A DNA stretch of 64,000 nucleotides from Sphaerisporangium album (GCF_003323745.1 NZ_QOIL01000005.1:415022-479021); one strand, 5' to 3'; positions 1 to 11,236 are shown, counted from the stretch's first letter. The notes: generated by a model not told the origin, from the sequence alone. Made by a program: numbers and translations.

Positions 1-348
1 CGTCACCAGCCCGGACAGCTTCGCGGCCGCCTCGTCCTCCGCCTGGAGCGCGGTGCGGTAGTCCTGGAGGTACTGCTCCTCGTTGGTGCGCCCGTAGGTG
101 CGGACGGAGTTCTCGGCGGCCGACAGGGCCGTGGCGATCTCCAGGGTGTGCAGGACGGCGGGGTCGATCACGTCCACCACGGCCTCGCGGGCGACGCGCG
201 TCGTGTTGATCGTCGCGGTGGTCAGGCCCGCGCCGACGACGAAGGCCAGCATGACCAGCAGCCCGGTGATGAGGAACCATCGGCCTAGGGGCAGACGGCC
301 GAAGCCTTTCGGGGGCGCGGGCGGCGGCAGGGGGGCGAGGTCGGTCAC
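1..348 (-). CDS. Sensor histidine kinase, CHASE3-type, N-terminal part only
   Basis: The gene reads leftward off the window edge, so only about the first 116 residues are visible. I start it at the GTG of 346-348 because a GGAGG ribosome site lies about seven bases upstream. After a Pro-rich cytoplasmic lead there is one clear membrane helix (about residues 24-45, WFLITGLLVMLAFVV), then a helical extracytoplasmic stretch beginning ARVREAVVDV-like that fits the start of a CHASE3 sensory domain. The kinase half is outside the window, so the kinase call is inferred. It lies 103 bp downstream of a REC-PP2C phosphatase on the same strand, an arrangement typical of actinomycete signalling pairs. 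It could instead be a CHASE3 protein with another output domain. Confidence 0.6.
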   Translation of the reverse strand, partial: MTDLAPLPPPAPPKGFGRLPLGRWFLITGLLVMLAFVVGAGLTTATINTTRVAREAVVDVIDPAVLHTLEIATALSAAENSVRTYGRTNEEQYLQDYRTALQAEDEAAAKLSGLVT

Positions 349-451
349 GGGGGCCTCCGGATCGGGGATACGGCGGCCGCGGGCGCCAGGGCGGATGCCG
401 CCTCTCACGGTAGTCCTCCGGGTGGGGTGGCGGCGCCAGTGAGGCGACCGC

Positions 452-1639
452 TCATCTGGCCCTCCGGCCGATGAGCACGGCGGCCAGGTCGTCGCTGAGC
501 TCGTCCCTGTGCATCTCCTGGACCGCGGTGATGATGCGGTCCAGGTCGATCTCGCCCTGCTCGCGGATGAGGCGGATCAGCCCCTCGGTGCCGAGCAGGT
601 CGGGGCCGCCGCCGATCGTGGCCTCGATCAGCCCGTCGGTGTAGAGGAGCAGCGTCCAGTCGTCGCCCAGCGGGAGCCGGATCGTCGTCCAATCGACGCC
701 GTTGAAGATGCCGAGCGGCGGCCCCGACGGCGTGTCCGGCACGACGTCCAGCACACCCTGGTGGACGTCGCCGCGCAGGAACAGCGGCGGCGGATGCCCG
801 ACGACGTGCAGGTCGGCGTGGCGCAGGCCCGGCTCGATCGTCATCGTGCACAGGGTGGTGAAGATCTCCGGCGACTTGCGCTCGTTGCGCAGCACCGTCT
901 CCAGCGTGGCCAGCAGGTCGTTGCCGGTGTGGCCGGCCAGCACGAGCGTGCGCCAGGCGATGCGCAGGGCGACGCCCAGGGCCGCCTCGTCGGGGCCGTG
1001 GCCGCACACGTCGCCGATCACGACGTGCACCGCGCCGTCGGGCGTCTGCACCGTGTCCCAGAAGTCGCCCGCGAGCAGGGCCTGCCGTCGGCCGGGCAGG
1101 TAGCGCGCGTGGTGCTGGAGCCCGTGGGCCTCCTTGAGGAGGGGGACGGGCAGCAGGCCGTGTTCCAGGCGAGAGTTCTCGCGGCTGAAGTGCTGGGCGT
1201 CCGCGAGCTTGCGCTGGACGAGGTCGGCGCGCTTGCGCTCGATCGCGTAGCTGATCGCCCGGGCCAGCAGGCGCTCGTCGACGTCCTGCTTCACCAGGTA
1301 GTCCTGCGCGCCGGCCGCGACCGCCGCGACGCCGACGTGCGCGTCGTCCAGGCCGGTGAGCACCAGCACGGCCGTGTCGGGGGCCATGGCGAGGACCTGC
1401 CGCAGCGCCTCAAGGCCGGTGGCGTCCGGGAGGGAGAGGTCCACCACCACGCACTGGACCTGGTCCGTCAGCCGGTCACGGCTTTCGGCGAGGCTGCGCG
1501 CCCAAATGATCTTCGGGGGCGTGGGGGTGGTGGCGAGCAGCTCTTCGACCAGGAACGCGTCGCCCGCGTCGTCCTCGATGAGGAGGATCGTCTGCATCTC
1601 GGTCGGCGCCGCCGGCGTGCCGGGCGAGAGCGCGGTCAC
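452..1639 (-). CDS. Response-regulator/PP2C (SpoIIE-type) serine phosphatase
   Basis: A 395-residue cytoplasmic two-domain protein. Residues about 16-135 are a receiver domain: acidic pair ED at 22-24, phospho-acceptor Asp67 in VVVDLSLPD, conserved Thr in VLTGL and Lys in YLVKQ. A short linker leads to a PP2C/SpoIIE phosphatase (about 175-393) with metal-binding motifs GDFWD, GDVCGHG, LYTDGLIE and a final SDDLAAVLI. Such RsbU-like proteins dephosphorylate anti-sigma-factor antagonists, so phosphorylation by a sensor kinase probably gates sigma-factor partner switching. The kinase-like gene just downstream is the natural partner. The GTG at 1637-1639 is used; an ATG at codon 15, immediately before the receiver domain, is an equally plausible start. 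Confidence 0.88.
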   Translation of the reverse strand: MTALSPGTPAAPTEMQTILLIEDDAGDAFLVEELLATTPTPPKIIWARSLAESRDRLTDQVQCVVVDLSLPDATGLEALRQVLAMAPDTAVLVLTGLDDAHVGVAAVAAGAQDYLVKQDVDERLLARAISYAIERKRADLVQRKLADAQHFSRENSRLEHGLLPVPLLKEAHGLQHHARYLPGRRQALLAGDFWDTVQTPDGAVHVVIGDVCGHGPDEAALGVALRIAWRTLVLAGHTGNDLLATLETVLRNERKSPEIFTTLCTMTIEPGLRHADLHVVGHPPPLFLRGDVHQGVLDVVPDTPSGPPLGIFNGVDWTTIRLPLGDDWTLLLYTDGLIEATIGGGPDLLGTEGLIRLIREQGEIDLDRIITAVQEMHRDELSDDLAAVLIGRRAR

Positions 1640-1788
1640 TGGTGCCTCTTGGGAAGTGTATGAAGTATGGGTTGACCTTGCCTGCTGCCCTGCACCTTAT
1701 AGCGAAAGCCGTCCTGACGCATGAATGTACGAAACCGTGACTTGGGGGTATGAAGCATTTCAAATCGACTTTCGCAGCTGACCCCGCG

Positions 1789-2730
1789 TCACGCGTCCGC
1801 GGGAGGCCTGGCCAGCTCGACACCCTGGGGCAACGATCCCTCCTCGGCCGCCTCGGACAGATAGGACAGCAGCGTAGCGCGGAAGGCGTGCGCCGCCCGG
1901 GTGGGCTCCACGTCCTTGCGCCGAGCGAGCGCGATCGCGCGGCGTAGCCCCGGCGGGGCGAGTGGCGTGCCCGCCAGCCCCGGCCGCCCGTCGAGCACCA
2001 TCGAGGGCACCACCGCCACCCCCAGCCCCGCCTCCACGAACCGCAGCACCGCGTCCATCTCGCCGCCCTCGACGGCGAAGCGCGGCTCGAACCCGGCCTG
2101 GCGGCAGGCGTTCAGCGTCGCCTCGCGCAGGTCGTACCCCCGGCGGAACATCACCATCGGCCGTCCCCGCAACTCCTCGATCCGGACGTACGGCCTGCGC
2201 CCGCGCGCCTCCGTGGGAGAGGCCACCACGAGGTTCTCCCGCAGGATCTCCTGGGTGACCAGGGACGGGTCGTTGCTCTGCAGGGGCAGGATGATCAGCG
2301 CCAGGTCCAGCCGGCCGCGCGCCAGGTCCTTGACCAGGTCGCGCGAGCCGCTCTCCTCCACCAGCAGGTCGATCCCCGGGTAGTCCGCGTGGAAGCGGGC
2401 CAGCGCCTCGGCCAGCAGCCCGGCGCACAGCGAAGGGGTCGCGCCCAGCCGCACCCGGCCCCGCCGCAGGCCGGCCAGCTCGGCCACCTCGCGGCGGGCG
2501 GTGTCGGCGTCGGCCAGCATGCGCCGGGCCAGGGGGAGCAGCGCCTCGCCCGCCGGGGTCAGCGTCACGTTGCCCCGGGCGCGGCTGAACAGCGGCGCGC
2601 CGAGCTCGGTCTCCAGCGCCTTGATCTGCTTGCTCAGGGACGGCTGGGCCACCCGCATGCGCTCGGCGGCGTGCGTGAAGTGTGCGGTCTCCGCCACAGC
2701 GACGAACGAGGCGAGTTGCTGGAGCTGCAC
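1789..2730 (-). CDS. LysR-family regulator divergent from sdhCAB
   Basis: A 313-residue LysR-type regulator. The winged HTH is at residues 1-60 (LASFVAVAETAHFTHAAERM, then QPSLSKQIKALE) and the effector-binding domain follows from about residue 90. It is transcribed away from succinate dehydrogenase with about 196 bp between starts. That gap contains a perfect T-N11-A palindrome, so autoregulation and control of sdh expression are likely. LysR genes divergent from sdh are a recurring actinobacterial arrangement. The effector is unknown; a TCA-cycle acid is only a guess. The 149 bp downstream, towards the phosphatase gene start, contain no gene I can support. Confidence 0.88.
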   Translation of the reverse strand: MQLQQLASFVAVAETAHFTHAAERMRVAQPSLSKQIKALETELGAPLFSRARGNVTLTPAGEALLPLARRMLADADTARREVAELAGLRRGRVRLGATPSLCAGLLAEALARFHADYPGIDLLVEESGSRDLVKDLARGRLDLALIILPLQSNDPSLVTQEILRENLVVASPTEARGRRPYVRIEELRGRPMVMFRRGYDLREATLNACRQAGFEPRFAVEGGEMDAVLRFVEAGLGVAVVPSMVLDGRPGLAGTPLAPPGLRRAIALARRKDVEPTRAAHAFRATLLSYLSEAAEEGSLPQGVELARPPADA

Positions 2731-2850
2731 GATTCACAGCGTACGGTGACCGTTTCCGCCGACCTCCTCCGGCCTCGCCGGTGCCCGCATTGTGAGATTG
2801 CTCGCACGGGCGGTCCCCCGTCGCGCCTCCGTGCGGTAAGGGCCACGGTG

Positions 2851-2867
2851 GATAGCCTCCGGCTATC
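2851..2867. promoter_or_regulatory. LysR-type operator between lysR and sdhC
   Basis: GATAGCC-TCC-GGCTATC is a perfect 7+7 inverted repeat that contains the ATAG-N7-CTAT form of the LysR consensus T-N11-A. It lies 60 bp before the proposed sdhC start and 120 bp before the lysR start, the expected place for the recognition site of the adjacent LysR protein. Confidence 0.65.
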
Positions 2868-2926
2868 GAAACAAGGCCCGCGATGACTTGGACGGCATAT
2901 GCGCTCCTTACCTACCGTCGGCAAAC

Positions 2927-3699
2927 GTGACATCGACGATCGAACGAGGCGCGGCGACCGCCGAGGTGCGCCGCGTACCCCCGACCTCCAAGAAGCCGGC
3001 CCCTGACAGGCCGGCGCGCGGACGGCGCCCGGGACTGCTCGGGACGTCCAACGGCAGGAAGGCCGTCATGGCGGTCACCGGCGCCGTGCTGGTGCTCTTC
3101 CTCATCGGTCACATGCTGGGCAACCTCAAGATCTTCCTCGGCGCGGAGTCCTTCAACTCCTACGCCGAGTGGTTGCGCACCGTCGGCGAGCCCGCCGTGC
3201 CCGGCCGCGCGCTCCTGACCATCACCGAGATCGGCCTGGTCGCCGCCGTCGTGCTGCACATGTGGTCCGCCGTCTCGCTGGCCCGCCGCGCGCGCAGGGC
3301 CCGGCCCGTCAAGTACGCGGCCCGGCGCAGGTCGCAGGCCGGCGGCTACGTCGTCCACACCATGCGGTACGGCGGGGTCGTGATCCTGCTCTTCGTCATC
3401 TGGCACCTGCTGGACCTCACCTTCGGGACCGTCAACCCCAAGGGCTTCCACGCCACCCCGTACGACCGCGTGGTCGCCGGATTCGACCCCTCCCGCTGGT
3501 GGGTCACGGCCTTCTACATCGCCGCCCTCGTCATGGTGGGCCTCCACCTGCGCCACGGCATGTGGAGCGCCTTCCAGACCCTCGGGCTGGCGAACGGCCG
3601 CAGGCGCCACCTGCTGCGCGGCTTCGCCGCCGGCTTCGCGGCCGTGCTGGTCCTCGGCTTCCTGTCCGTCCCCATCGCCGTGATGATCGGAGTTGTGAA

Positions 3700-3703
<4 letters not shown>
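2927..3703 (+). CDS. sdhC: Succinate dehydrogenase cytochrome b subunit
   Basis: Membrane anchor of complex II, about 258 residues from the GTG at 2927. A TTG at 2888 would add 13 residues and neither has a strong ribosome site. The N-terminus is basic (residues 1-45) and five hydrophobic helices follow, for example [33 protein letters not shown] and [12 protein letters not shown]. Histidines in GHMLGN, VLHMWS, IWHLLD and LHLRHG are candidate haem ligands. The length and the absence of sdhD match the single-subunit di-haem b-type anchor found in actinobacteria. It passes electrons from SdhB to menaquinone. Its stop overlaps the sdhA start by four bases, so the two are translationally coupled. 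Confidence 0.9.
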
Positions 3704-5621
<1,918 letters not shown>

Positions 5622-5625
<4 letters not shown>

Positions 5626-6359
5626 ACCTGACCCTCAAGGTCTGGCGGCAGAACGGCCCCGCCGACAGCGGGCGCATGGTGACTTATCAGGTCACGGACG
5701 TGTCGCCGGACATGTCGTTCCTGGAGATGCTCGACGTCCTCAACGAGCGGCTCATCCTCGAAGGCGACGACCCCGTCGCGTTCGACCACGACTGCCGCGA
5801 GGGCATCTGCGGCATGTGCGGCATGGTGATCAACGGCGTCGCGCACGGCGAGCAGCGGGCCACCACGACGTGCCAGCTCCACATGCGCCACTTCGAGGAC
5901 GGCGCCACCATCACGATCGAGCCGTGGCGGGCCGCGCCGTTCCCCGTCGTCAAGGACCTCGTCGTCGACCGGAGCTCCTTCGACCGCATCATCCAGGCCG
6001 GCGGCTTCATCTCCGTCCCCGCCGGCTCGGCGCCCGACGCGCACAGCGTCCCGGTGAAGAAGGAGGACGCCGACGACGCGTTCGACGCCGCCACCTGCAT
6101 CGGCTGCGGCGCCTGCGTGGCCGCCTGCCCCAACGGCTCGGCGTCCCTGTTCACCGCCGCCAAGATCACCCACCTGGGCCTCCTGCCCCAGGGCCAGCCC
6201 GAACGCGACTCCCGCGCCGTGGCGATGGTGGAGCAGATGGACCTGGAAGGCTTCGGCGGCTGCACCAACACCGGCGAATGCACCGCCGTCTGCCCCAAGG
6301 GCATCAGCCTCGACGTAATAACCCAAATGAACCGCGACTACCTGAAAGCCGCCAAGTAG
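5622..6359 (+). CDS. sdhB: Succinate dehydrogenase iron-sulfur subunit
   Basis: The 245-residue electron-transfer subunit starts at the GTG overlapping the sdhA stop. The N-terminal plant-type ferredoxin domain carries the [2Fe-2S] cysteines in [11 protein letters not shown] and the following CQLH. The C-terminal domain carries the two further clusters in [15 protein letters not shown] and [15 protein letters not shown]. It bridges SdhA flavin and the SdhC haem/quinone site on the inner membrane face. The last 110 bases are echoed by a decayed copy near 11237-11345. A strong hairpin 79 bp after the stop closes the operon. Confidence 0.95.
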
Positions 6360-6437
6360 GTGATCTGCCGCCGGGCCCTACGAAAGGTCCCTCGCTCCGC
6401 TCGGGGCAGCCGTCGTGCGGCGCGCCACCCGGCCGGT

Positions 6438-6475
6438 GTGACCGTTCGCCGGTTTGGGGGCCGGCGGACGGTCAC
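6438..6475. terminator. Bidirectional hairpin between sdhB and the convergent DUF1579-like gene
   Basis: A 15-bp stem (GTGACCGTTCGCCGG against CCGGCGGACGGTCAC, one G-T wobble) with an eight-base TTTGGGGG loop. It lies between two convergent genes. There is no clear U tract, as is common in actinomycetes. Confidence 0.6.
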
Positions 6476-6505
6476 GTGAGGCGGTCTTGGGTGGTGGTTC
6501 GGGGG

Positions 6506-6958
6506 TCAGGCGCGGCTGCCGGCTGCCTCGTAGCCGCCGCCGGGCCAGTGCCAGGCGCCCACGTAGGAATTGCCGTCCTCGGTGAACGTGCCCTTGTAGT
6601 AGGCGGGGGAGCCGGGGGTGTCGTACCAGATCGTGAGGGTGCCGTCCTTGACCTGCCAGGTGTAGGGGAGGAGGTCGCCCGTGGTGCTGAAGACGTGCGA
6701 GCGCAGGGTGTCGGTCTCCTCGTCGTAGCCGATGTACTCCACGCCCCGCACCCGGCCGAGGTCGAAGCGTTGGATCAGGAAGAAGCCGCCCTCCATCCAT
6801 TCGAAGCTGACCTGGCCGTCGCTCGCGCCCTGGCCTCCGTCGGAGGTGGTGACGTTCCACGTGCCGACCAGGATGTCGAGTTGCCGCAACGCCGGGTTCG
6901 GTGTCTTGTCGCGAAGGTCGGGGGTGTTGTCGCTCGGGTTCGTTGTGGTGTCGCTCAT
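6506..6958 (-). CDS. Small calycin/DUF1579-like protein
   Basis: A 150-residue soluble protein with no signal peptide. The body opens with LDILVGTWNVTT after a charged lead of about 28 residues, then alternates beta-strand-like segments (FFLIQRFDLG, GVEYIGYDEE, LLPYTWQVKDGTLTIWYD). This pattern is seen in DUF1579 and other lipocalin-like beta barrels that bind small ligands. Its ATG overlaps the stop of the upstream ECF sigma gene by four bases (ATGA), so the pair is coupled. A function linked to that sigma factor's signal is likely but not shown. Confidence 0.7.
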   Translation of the reverse strand: MSDTTTNPSDNTPDLRDKTPNPALRQLDILVGTWNVTTSDGGQGASDGQVSFEWMEGGFFLIQRFDLGRVRGVEYIGYDEETDTLRSHVFSTTGDLLPYTWQVKDGTLTIWYDTPGSPAYYKGTFTEDGNSYVGAWHWPGGGYEAAGSRA

Positions 6959-8061
6959 GGGGCGCCCCTCTCGTCAGTGGTCGTCTGTTGAGACGGGCGC
7001 CCTGGGGAAAAGGAATCGGCGCTGCCCGAAGTGAGCGTCTCCGGCAGGGCGAAGATGGGGAAGAAGCCAGGGCCGAAGGTGGTGATCTCCAGCACCTGGC
7101 CCCCTACGATCCGTAGTACGTCGAGGGACTGGGCGCGGTACGTCGTCTCGTCCGGGCGCCGGTTGTACTTGGCGGTGGCGGGCTGGCGGTTCGCGTGGAC
7201 GGGGACGAGTCGCCAGTCGCCGTGGTACGCGGAGGACCCGGGGGTGAACACCTCGGCGGCGAAGGCGGTGATCGCGTCGCGTCCCGCGAACCACATCGGG
7301 AGCGGCGGCATCGTCAGGCGCACGTCCTCGCTCAGCAGCCCGGCCAGGGCGTGGGCGTCCGCGCTCTCCATCGCCGCCATGTACCGGTGCAGCAGCGCGC
7401 GTTCGTCCTGGGTCGGCTCCGAGGAGATCGCCCAATCCAGCCGCCGTCCGGGCAGCCGCTCCCGAAGCGCCGGCCGGGCCCGCTGGAGCGCGCTCTTCAC
7501 CGCGGCGACGCTCATCTCCAAGGCGGTCGCCACCTGTTCGGCGGGCCAGCCGAGCACGTCGCGCAAGATCAGCACCGCCCGCTGCCTCGGCGGCAGGTGC
7601 TGGATGGCGGCCAGGAAGGCCAGTTCGATCGTCTCCCTGGCGACGACCACGGCGTCGGGTTCGCCCTGGCGCGGCGCCACCGGCTCCAGCAGCGCGTCCG
7701 GGTACGGCTGCAACCAGGGAATCTCGGACGGCCGCTCCGCCGGATACGTACCGGAATGTGAGGGTGACTGGTACGGCCGCGGCCTGCGGGGGTTGCGGTC
7801 GAGGAAGTCCAGGCACGCGTTCGTGGCGATCCGGTACAGCCAGGCCCGGAACGTGGAACGGCCCACGAAGGTCTCGCGCCCGCGCCAGGCGCGCAGGAAC
7901 GCCTCCTGCGTCAGGTCCTCGGCGTCCTCGAAGGAGGCCAGCATCCGGTAGCAGTGCACCTGCAGTTCGCGCCGGTACTTCGCGGCGAGTCCGGCGAATG
8001 CCGATTCGTCCCCCGCACGGGCGGCGGCCACCGCCGCGTCGTCATCCACGAGATCCACCAC
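6955..8061 (-). CDS. ECF sigma factor with C-terminal SnoaL-like domain (SigX5/SigG type)
   Basis: A 368-residue extracytoplasmic-function sigma factor. Region 2 is at about residues 15-85 (YRMLASFEDAEDLTQEAFLR) and region 4 at about 165-225 (LPPRQRAVLILRDVLGW, then AEQVATALEMSVAAVKSAL). It is followed by a roughly 120-residue SnoaL/NTF2-like domain (from about residue 235, LLHRYMAAMESADAHALAGLL). In this sigma group the fused domain replaces a separate anti-sigma factor and tunes activity. No anti-sigma gene is adjacent, which agrees. The downstream gene overlaps its stop and is probably co-regulated. Confidence 0.88.
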   Translation of the reverse strand: MVDLVDDDAAVAAARAGDESAFAGLAAKYRRELQVHCYRMLASFEDAEDLTQEAFLRAWRGRETFVGRSTFRAWLYRIATNACLDFLDRNPRRPRPYQSPSHSGTYPAERPSEIPWLQPYPDALLEPVAPRQGEPDAVVVARETIELAFLAAIQHLPPRQRAVLILRDVLGWPAEQVATALEMSVAAVKSALQRARPALRERLPGRRLDWAISSEPTQDERALLHRYMAAMESADAHALAGLLSEDVRLTMPPLPMWFAGRDAITAFAAEVFTPGSSAYHGDWRLVPVHANRQPATAKYNRRPDETTYRAQSLDVLRIVGGQVLEITTFGPGFFPIFALPETLTSGSADSFSPGRPSQQTTTDERGAP

Positions 8062-8079
8062 AGCACGATAGCCACACCT

Positions 8080-8113
8080 ACCGGCCCTGCCAGGCTGACG
8101 TGGCAGGGCCGGT
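8080..8113. terminator. Hairpin after the first peroxidase gene
   Basis: A perfect 13-bp stem, ACCGGCCCTGCCA against TGGCAGGGCCGGT, with an eight-base loop. It lies between the peroxidase stop and the sigma gene start, so it should end leftward peroxidase transcripts before the sigma gene. Confidence 0.7.
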
Positions 8114-8144
8114 GCGTCGGATCATCGGGTGGGGTGCCTGCGGC

Positions 8145-10262
8145 TCAGCTCAGGTCGCGGAGTCTGGTCCTGGGTGTGGTGGCGGTGACGCTGGAAGTGG
8201 GGCCCACCGGGTGACGGCGGGCGGTCGAAGCTGAGGCGGGCGGCGCGGCGGATCTCGCCGCGGCGAGTGCCGGGTTCGCGGGCAGCAGGAACACGTTGGC
8301 GGGCAGATCGGCCTGGGGGATGTCGGTGTTCAGGGCGATGATCTGGGACAACGTCTTGCGCGAGTCGATGCCGTACTGCTGGCGCAGGAAGCTCTGCAGG
8401 GGGTCGTTCTGGTAGTAGAAGCGGTCGCCGTCGCGCGCCGCGCCGAACTGGTCCCGCCAGATCGCGAGCTGCAACTCGCCCAGTTCCGAGCCGGTGACGT
8501 GCTTCTCGGCGAGCATGCCGGTGAAGGCGTCCACGTTGTTCACCGAGCCGTAGATCGCCTTGAGGCGCGCGGCCAGCGTCGTACGGCGGACGACGCGGGT
8601 CGCGTTGTCGGCGGCGACGGTCGTCGGGTTGCCGTTGATGTCGAAGAGCTGGACGACGTCCAGGCTGTTGAGGTCGTTGATCTCGTTGCCGGGGGTGAGC
8701 AGCGGGTCCGACGGGAAGGCTTCCGTCGTCTCGCCGGTGATGGCGGTGAACGACGTCTTGGACGGCAGGCCGTAGGCGTTGCGGAGCTGGTTGTAGGTGG
8801 GGATGCCGTGGTCGCGCCCGCGCTGCAGGTCGACGGCGCCGAGGTCGACCACGCCGCGGAAGCACTGGGGCAGGGTGGGCCCGTCCAGGCAGCCTGGGTT
8901 GCCGGGGACGGGGACCTGGAACAGGACGCTGCGGAGCTGGTTGTCGATCGTCTCGTCGTTGCGGTACTCCGACTCCCCGCCGATGCCCTTGAGTACGGGC
9001 CCCAACTGGATCTGCGTGAGGAGGTCGGGATTGAAGAACGCCACGTTGAGCGGGACGGCGAGCGCGACGTCGGCGCCGGTGACGGTCACCTCGACTCCCT
9101 GTGCCTCAAGGGCGTCGAGCGTGGCCTGGGAGTAGCGGCCGGCGTTGGTGTGGAACTCCATCTCGCCGTGGATCTGGCTGTGGGCGCGGTAGCCGACGGT
9201 GGCGAACTCGTTGGCCACGCTCGGGTCGATGCCCGGGTCGTAGCCCTGGTAGGAGGGCAGCGAGACGCCCATAGCGGGAAGGAACTCGTTGTAGGTGATG
9301 TACTGCTGCTCGGCGATCACCACCGCGCGGGCGATCTGGAACTTGTCCTCCTGGGACATCGAGGCCGGGAGCAGCGAGACGATCCGGTTGTGCTCGCGGG
9401 CGAACAGCGTCTGCGTCGCGGTCAGCGCCATGTTCTCGTTGGCGCGCACGTCCCCGGCGACGACGGCGTTGCCCGGGTTGGCGAGCAGGCGTCCGTCCAC
9501 CTGCATCGTGGGCGCGGTCGACGCGTTGCCCCGGCTGGTACGCCGGGGCAGGTATCCGCCGGACAGCAGCAGCTTCGCGTTGTTGTTGGCGGGGTTGCCG
9601 TCCACCGTGCCTTCGCGCATCCAGTCCAGCCGGGCGTCGGTGCCGCCGTAGACGGCCCACGCGTCGACGTAGGAGCTGACGGTGTTGACCTGCTGGCGGG
9701 GGTTGCTCACCCCGGTCCCCGGCGCGGCGACCGTACGGGTGAACGGCACGACGCCGAGGTCGTTGGTGAACGACTCCATCGTGTCCGTCCGGTTGAACGG
9801 GATGTCGGCCTGGGTTCCGCCTTCCTGCCGCAGGCCGATCGTGTGGTCGATGAACTGCCCCCACACGTTGCCCCACTGGCTTACACCGCGCTCGGAGAAG
9901 ACGTTGATGTTCACGTCGTTGAACACGCGGTTGGAGACGTACCGCCCGTTCGGAGTGGTGGTCATCTGGCTCTTGCCGTCGACGTACCGTGAGGGGGCGA
10001 TGCGTAAGTAGTTCGTGCCGGAGCTGCCGACGGACGATCCGTAGGGGTTGTTGCCGGTGCCGTTGAGGCTCTGGACCTCCCACGTGCCGAGGATCGGGGC
10101 GGCCGCGACGCCGTTGACCGCCGAGGTGGCCGGGGTGCCGGCGGCCACGACCAGGCCGAGCGGCAGCGCGAGCACGGCCAGGGCGGCGGGGACGCGGCGG
10201 GGACGAAGGACGTGGGCGGCGGGCCGGGGACGGCGGCTCGTCAAGGGAAGGAACGGTCGCAT
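8145..10262 (-). CDS. Secreted animal-type haem peroxidase (copy 1)
   Basis: A 705-residue member of the animal haem-peroxidase superfamily (peroxidasin/myeloperoxidase type). The basic N-terminus and a hydrophobic run (LAVLALPLGLVVAAG) form a signal peptide ending near ATSA. The mature domain begins about residue 55. Family signatures are WGQFIDHT with the distal His, LFAREHNRI, TVGYRAHSQIHGEM with the likely proximal His, and DLQRGRDHGIPTYNQLRNAYG. It probably oxidises halides or phenolics outside the cell. It is about 245 residues shorter than the paralogue at 16049-18898, lacking that protein's two discoidin domains. Both genes share the same GGGAG ribosome site and upstream bases. Confidence 0.9.
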   Translation of the reverse strand: MRPFLPLTSRRPRPAAHVLRPRRVPAALAVLALPLGLVVAAGTPATSAVNGVAAAPILGTWEVQSLNGTGNNPYGSSVGSSGTNYLRIAPSRYVDGKSQMTTTPNGRYVSNRVFNDVNINVFSERGVSQWGNVWGQFIDHTIGLRQEGGTQADIPFNRTDTMESFTNDLGVVPFTRTVAAPGTGVSNPRQQVNTVSSYVDAWAVYGGTDARLDWMREGTVDGNPANNNAKLLLSGGYLPRRTSRGNASTAPTMQVDGRLLANPGNAVVAGDVRANENMALTATQTLFAREHNRIVSLLPASMSQEDKFQIARAVVIAEQQYITYNEFLPAMGVSLPSYQGYDPGIDPSVANEFATVGYRAHSQIHGEMEFHTNAGRYSQATLDALEAQGVEVTVTGADVALAVPLNVAFFNPDLLTQIQLGPVLKGIGGESEYRNDETIDNQLRSVLFQVPVPGNPGCLDGPTLPQCFRGVVDLGAVDLQRGRDHGIPTYNQLRNAYGLPSKTSFTAITGETTEAFPSDPLLTPGNEINDLNSLDVVQLFDINGNPTTVAADNATRVVRRTTLAARLKAIYGSVNNVDAFTGMLAEKHVTGSELGELQLAIWRDQFGAARDGDRFYYQNDPLQSFLRQQYGIDSRKTLSQIIALNTDIPQADLPANVFLLPANPALAAARSAAPPASASTARRHPVGPTSSVTATTPRTRLRDLS

Positions 10263-10441
10263 GGACGAACTCCCTGCTCAAGATGGGAATGACGCGCGCC
10301 GCGCCGGTCAGCCCGCCGCGAACTCGATGAGCGGTGAGGTCGCAGGCGCCGTGTGAGGGCATGGCCGGACGCGAACGCGCCGATGCGCACGGCCACGACC
10401 GGCGCTGTGCCGTGACAGCGTCGACCGTGCCGGCTTTGGGG

Positions 10442-10790
10442 TTACGGGACGAGGGCGCTGAACTCCGCGGTCAGGGCGCTCTCACGGGCGTGGCCCGGCG
10501 GGCACCCCGGGGACGTCGCCGGCGGCGTCGAGCGCCGGCGGGTCTTGGAGGCGTGGTCCGGCGTACGGGCGGACTCGTCCGCCGAGTTCACCGCGAAGAC
10601 CTTGGTAGAAGTAGATCGGCGTCGGGCTGAGCCCGGTGTCGCGCGACGTGGTGGCGGGCGCGTTCACCGTCGCGATCGGCGTGTCGCTTCGCCCCACCTC
10701 GCTGGATCGTGTAGCTGCTCGCGCGGGGGCCGTGCCTCCCCTTCGATCAAGATGGACGCGTCGCCGGGCGACGTGCGTCGTCATGGCTCC
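10442..10790 (-). pseudogene. Decayed copy of the FN3 secreted-protein gene
   Basis: This stretch aligns with two separated parts of the intact FN3 gene at 19106-20620. The terminal codons TAEFSALVP-stop match TAEVSALAQ-stop. After a large internal loss, ATVNAPATT and the following YFYQ match ATVNAPADTF and YFYQV of the first FN3 domain. Frames are broken, the carbohydrate-binding region and signal peptide are gone, and no start is preserved. It sits upstream of peroxidase copy 1 exactly as the intact gene sits upstream of copy 2. The intervening bases 10263-10441 also resemble the 18899-19105 spacer. Confidence 0.8.
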
Positions 10791-10819
10791 CCGTAGCCGT
10801 ACGCGGCCGCCCGCCGGGT

Positions 10820-11080
10820 GGGCGTCAGGTGCGGAGCACCCGCCGTCGGAGGTGGCGAGATCCTCGATCCCGCCGGTGGCAATGGTGGACACCCATCCCC
10901 GTCGCGCCGATCGCCGGGGACCAGGTGGAGATGGCGGCCTCGAACCTGCGTGATGCCATGGTCCTCCCTCATCAGATGACCGATCGTCGGGCATCGCCGG
11001 GGGGTCGGGTCCGCCAAGAAGGAAGTTCTCCTGCTCACTATCACCAGCCCGAACTGATTAGTCAAGACTTTGGCAATGTA
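10820..11080 (-). other. Decayed control region of the FN3/peroxidase cassette
   Basis: This matches, with many substitutions, the region 20830-21090 upstream of the intact cassette. Shared anchors include GTCAGGTG, GGTGGAC, TGCCATGGT followed by CTCCCTC, and AGTCAAG. The GAGAGCGCTCT palindrome of the intact copy is reduced to GAAGTTCTCC here, so LacI-type control has probably been lost. No gene is present. Confidence 0.65.
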
Positions 11081-11236
11081 GCAAACAAACGTCCGTCAAA
11101 ACCCTGAGAAACGCGGAAGACCGGTCTACCCGTCACCATTAGTAGCGGTGATTTCTTTCGGGTCACGAGACCGAAGTGCCCGGCCATGACCGCCCGGGGG
11201 CACCGGTGCGTCACCAGCCCGACACTGGCGGGGGAG

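Noticed and set aside
509..1663. Long open frame on the plus strand opposite the PP2C gene
   Set aside because: It is antisense to a protein with clear REC and PP2C motifs, and its translation is Arg/Gly-rich without any domain, as expected from GC-skewed third positions.
10482..10994. 170-codon minus-strand frame as an intact gene
   Set aside because: It is out of frame relative to the FN3 homologue over most of its length and lacks a start site; it is decayed sequence.
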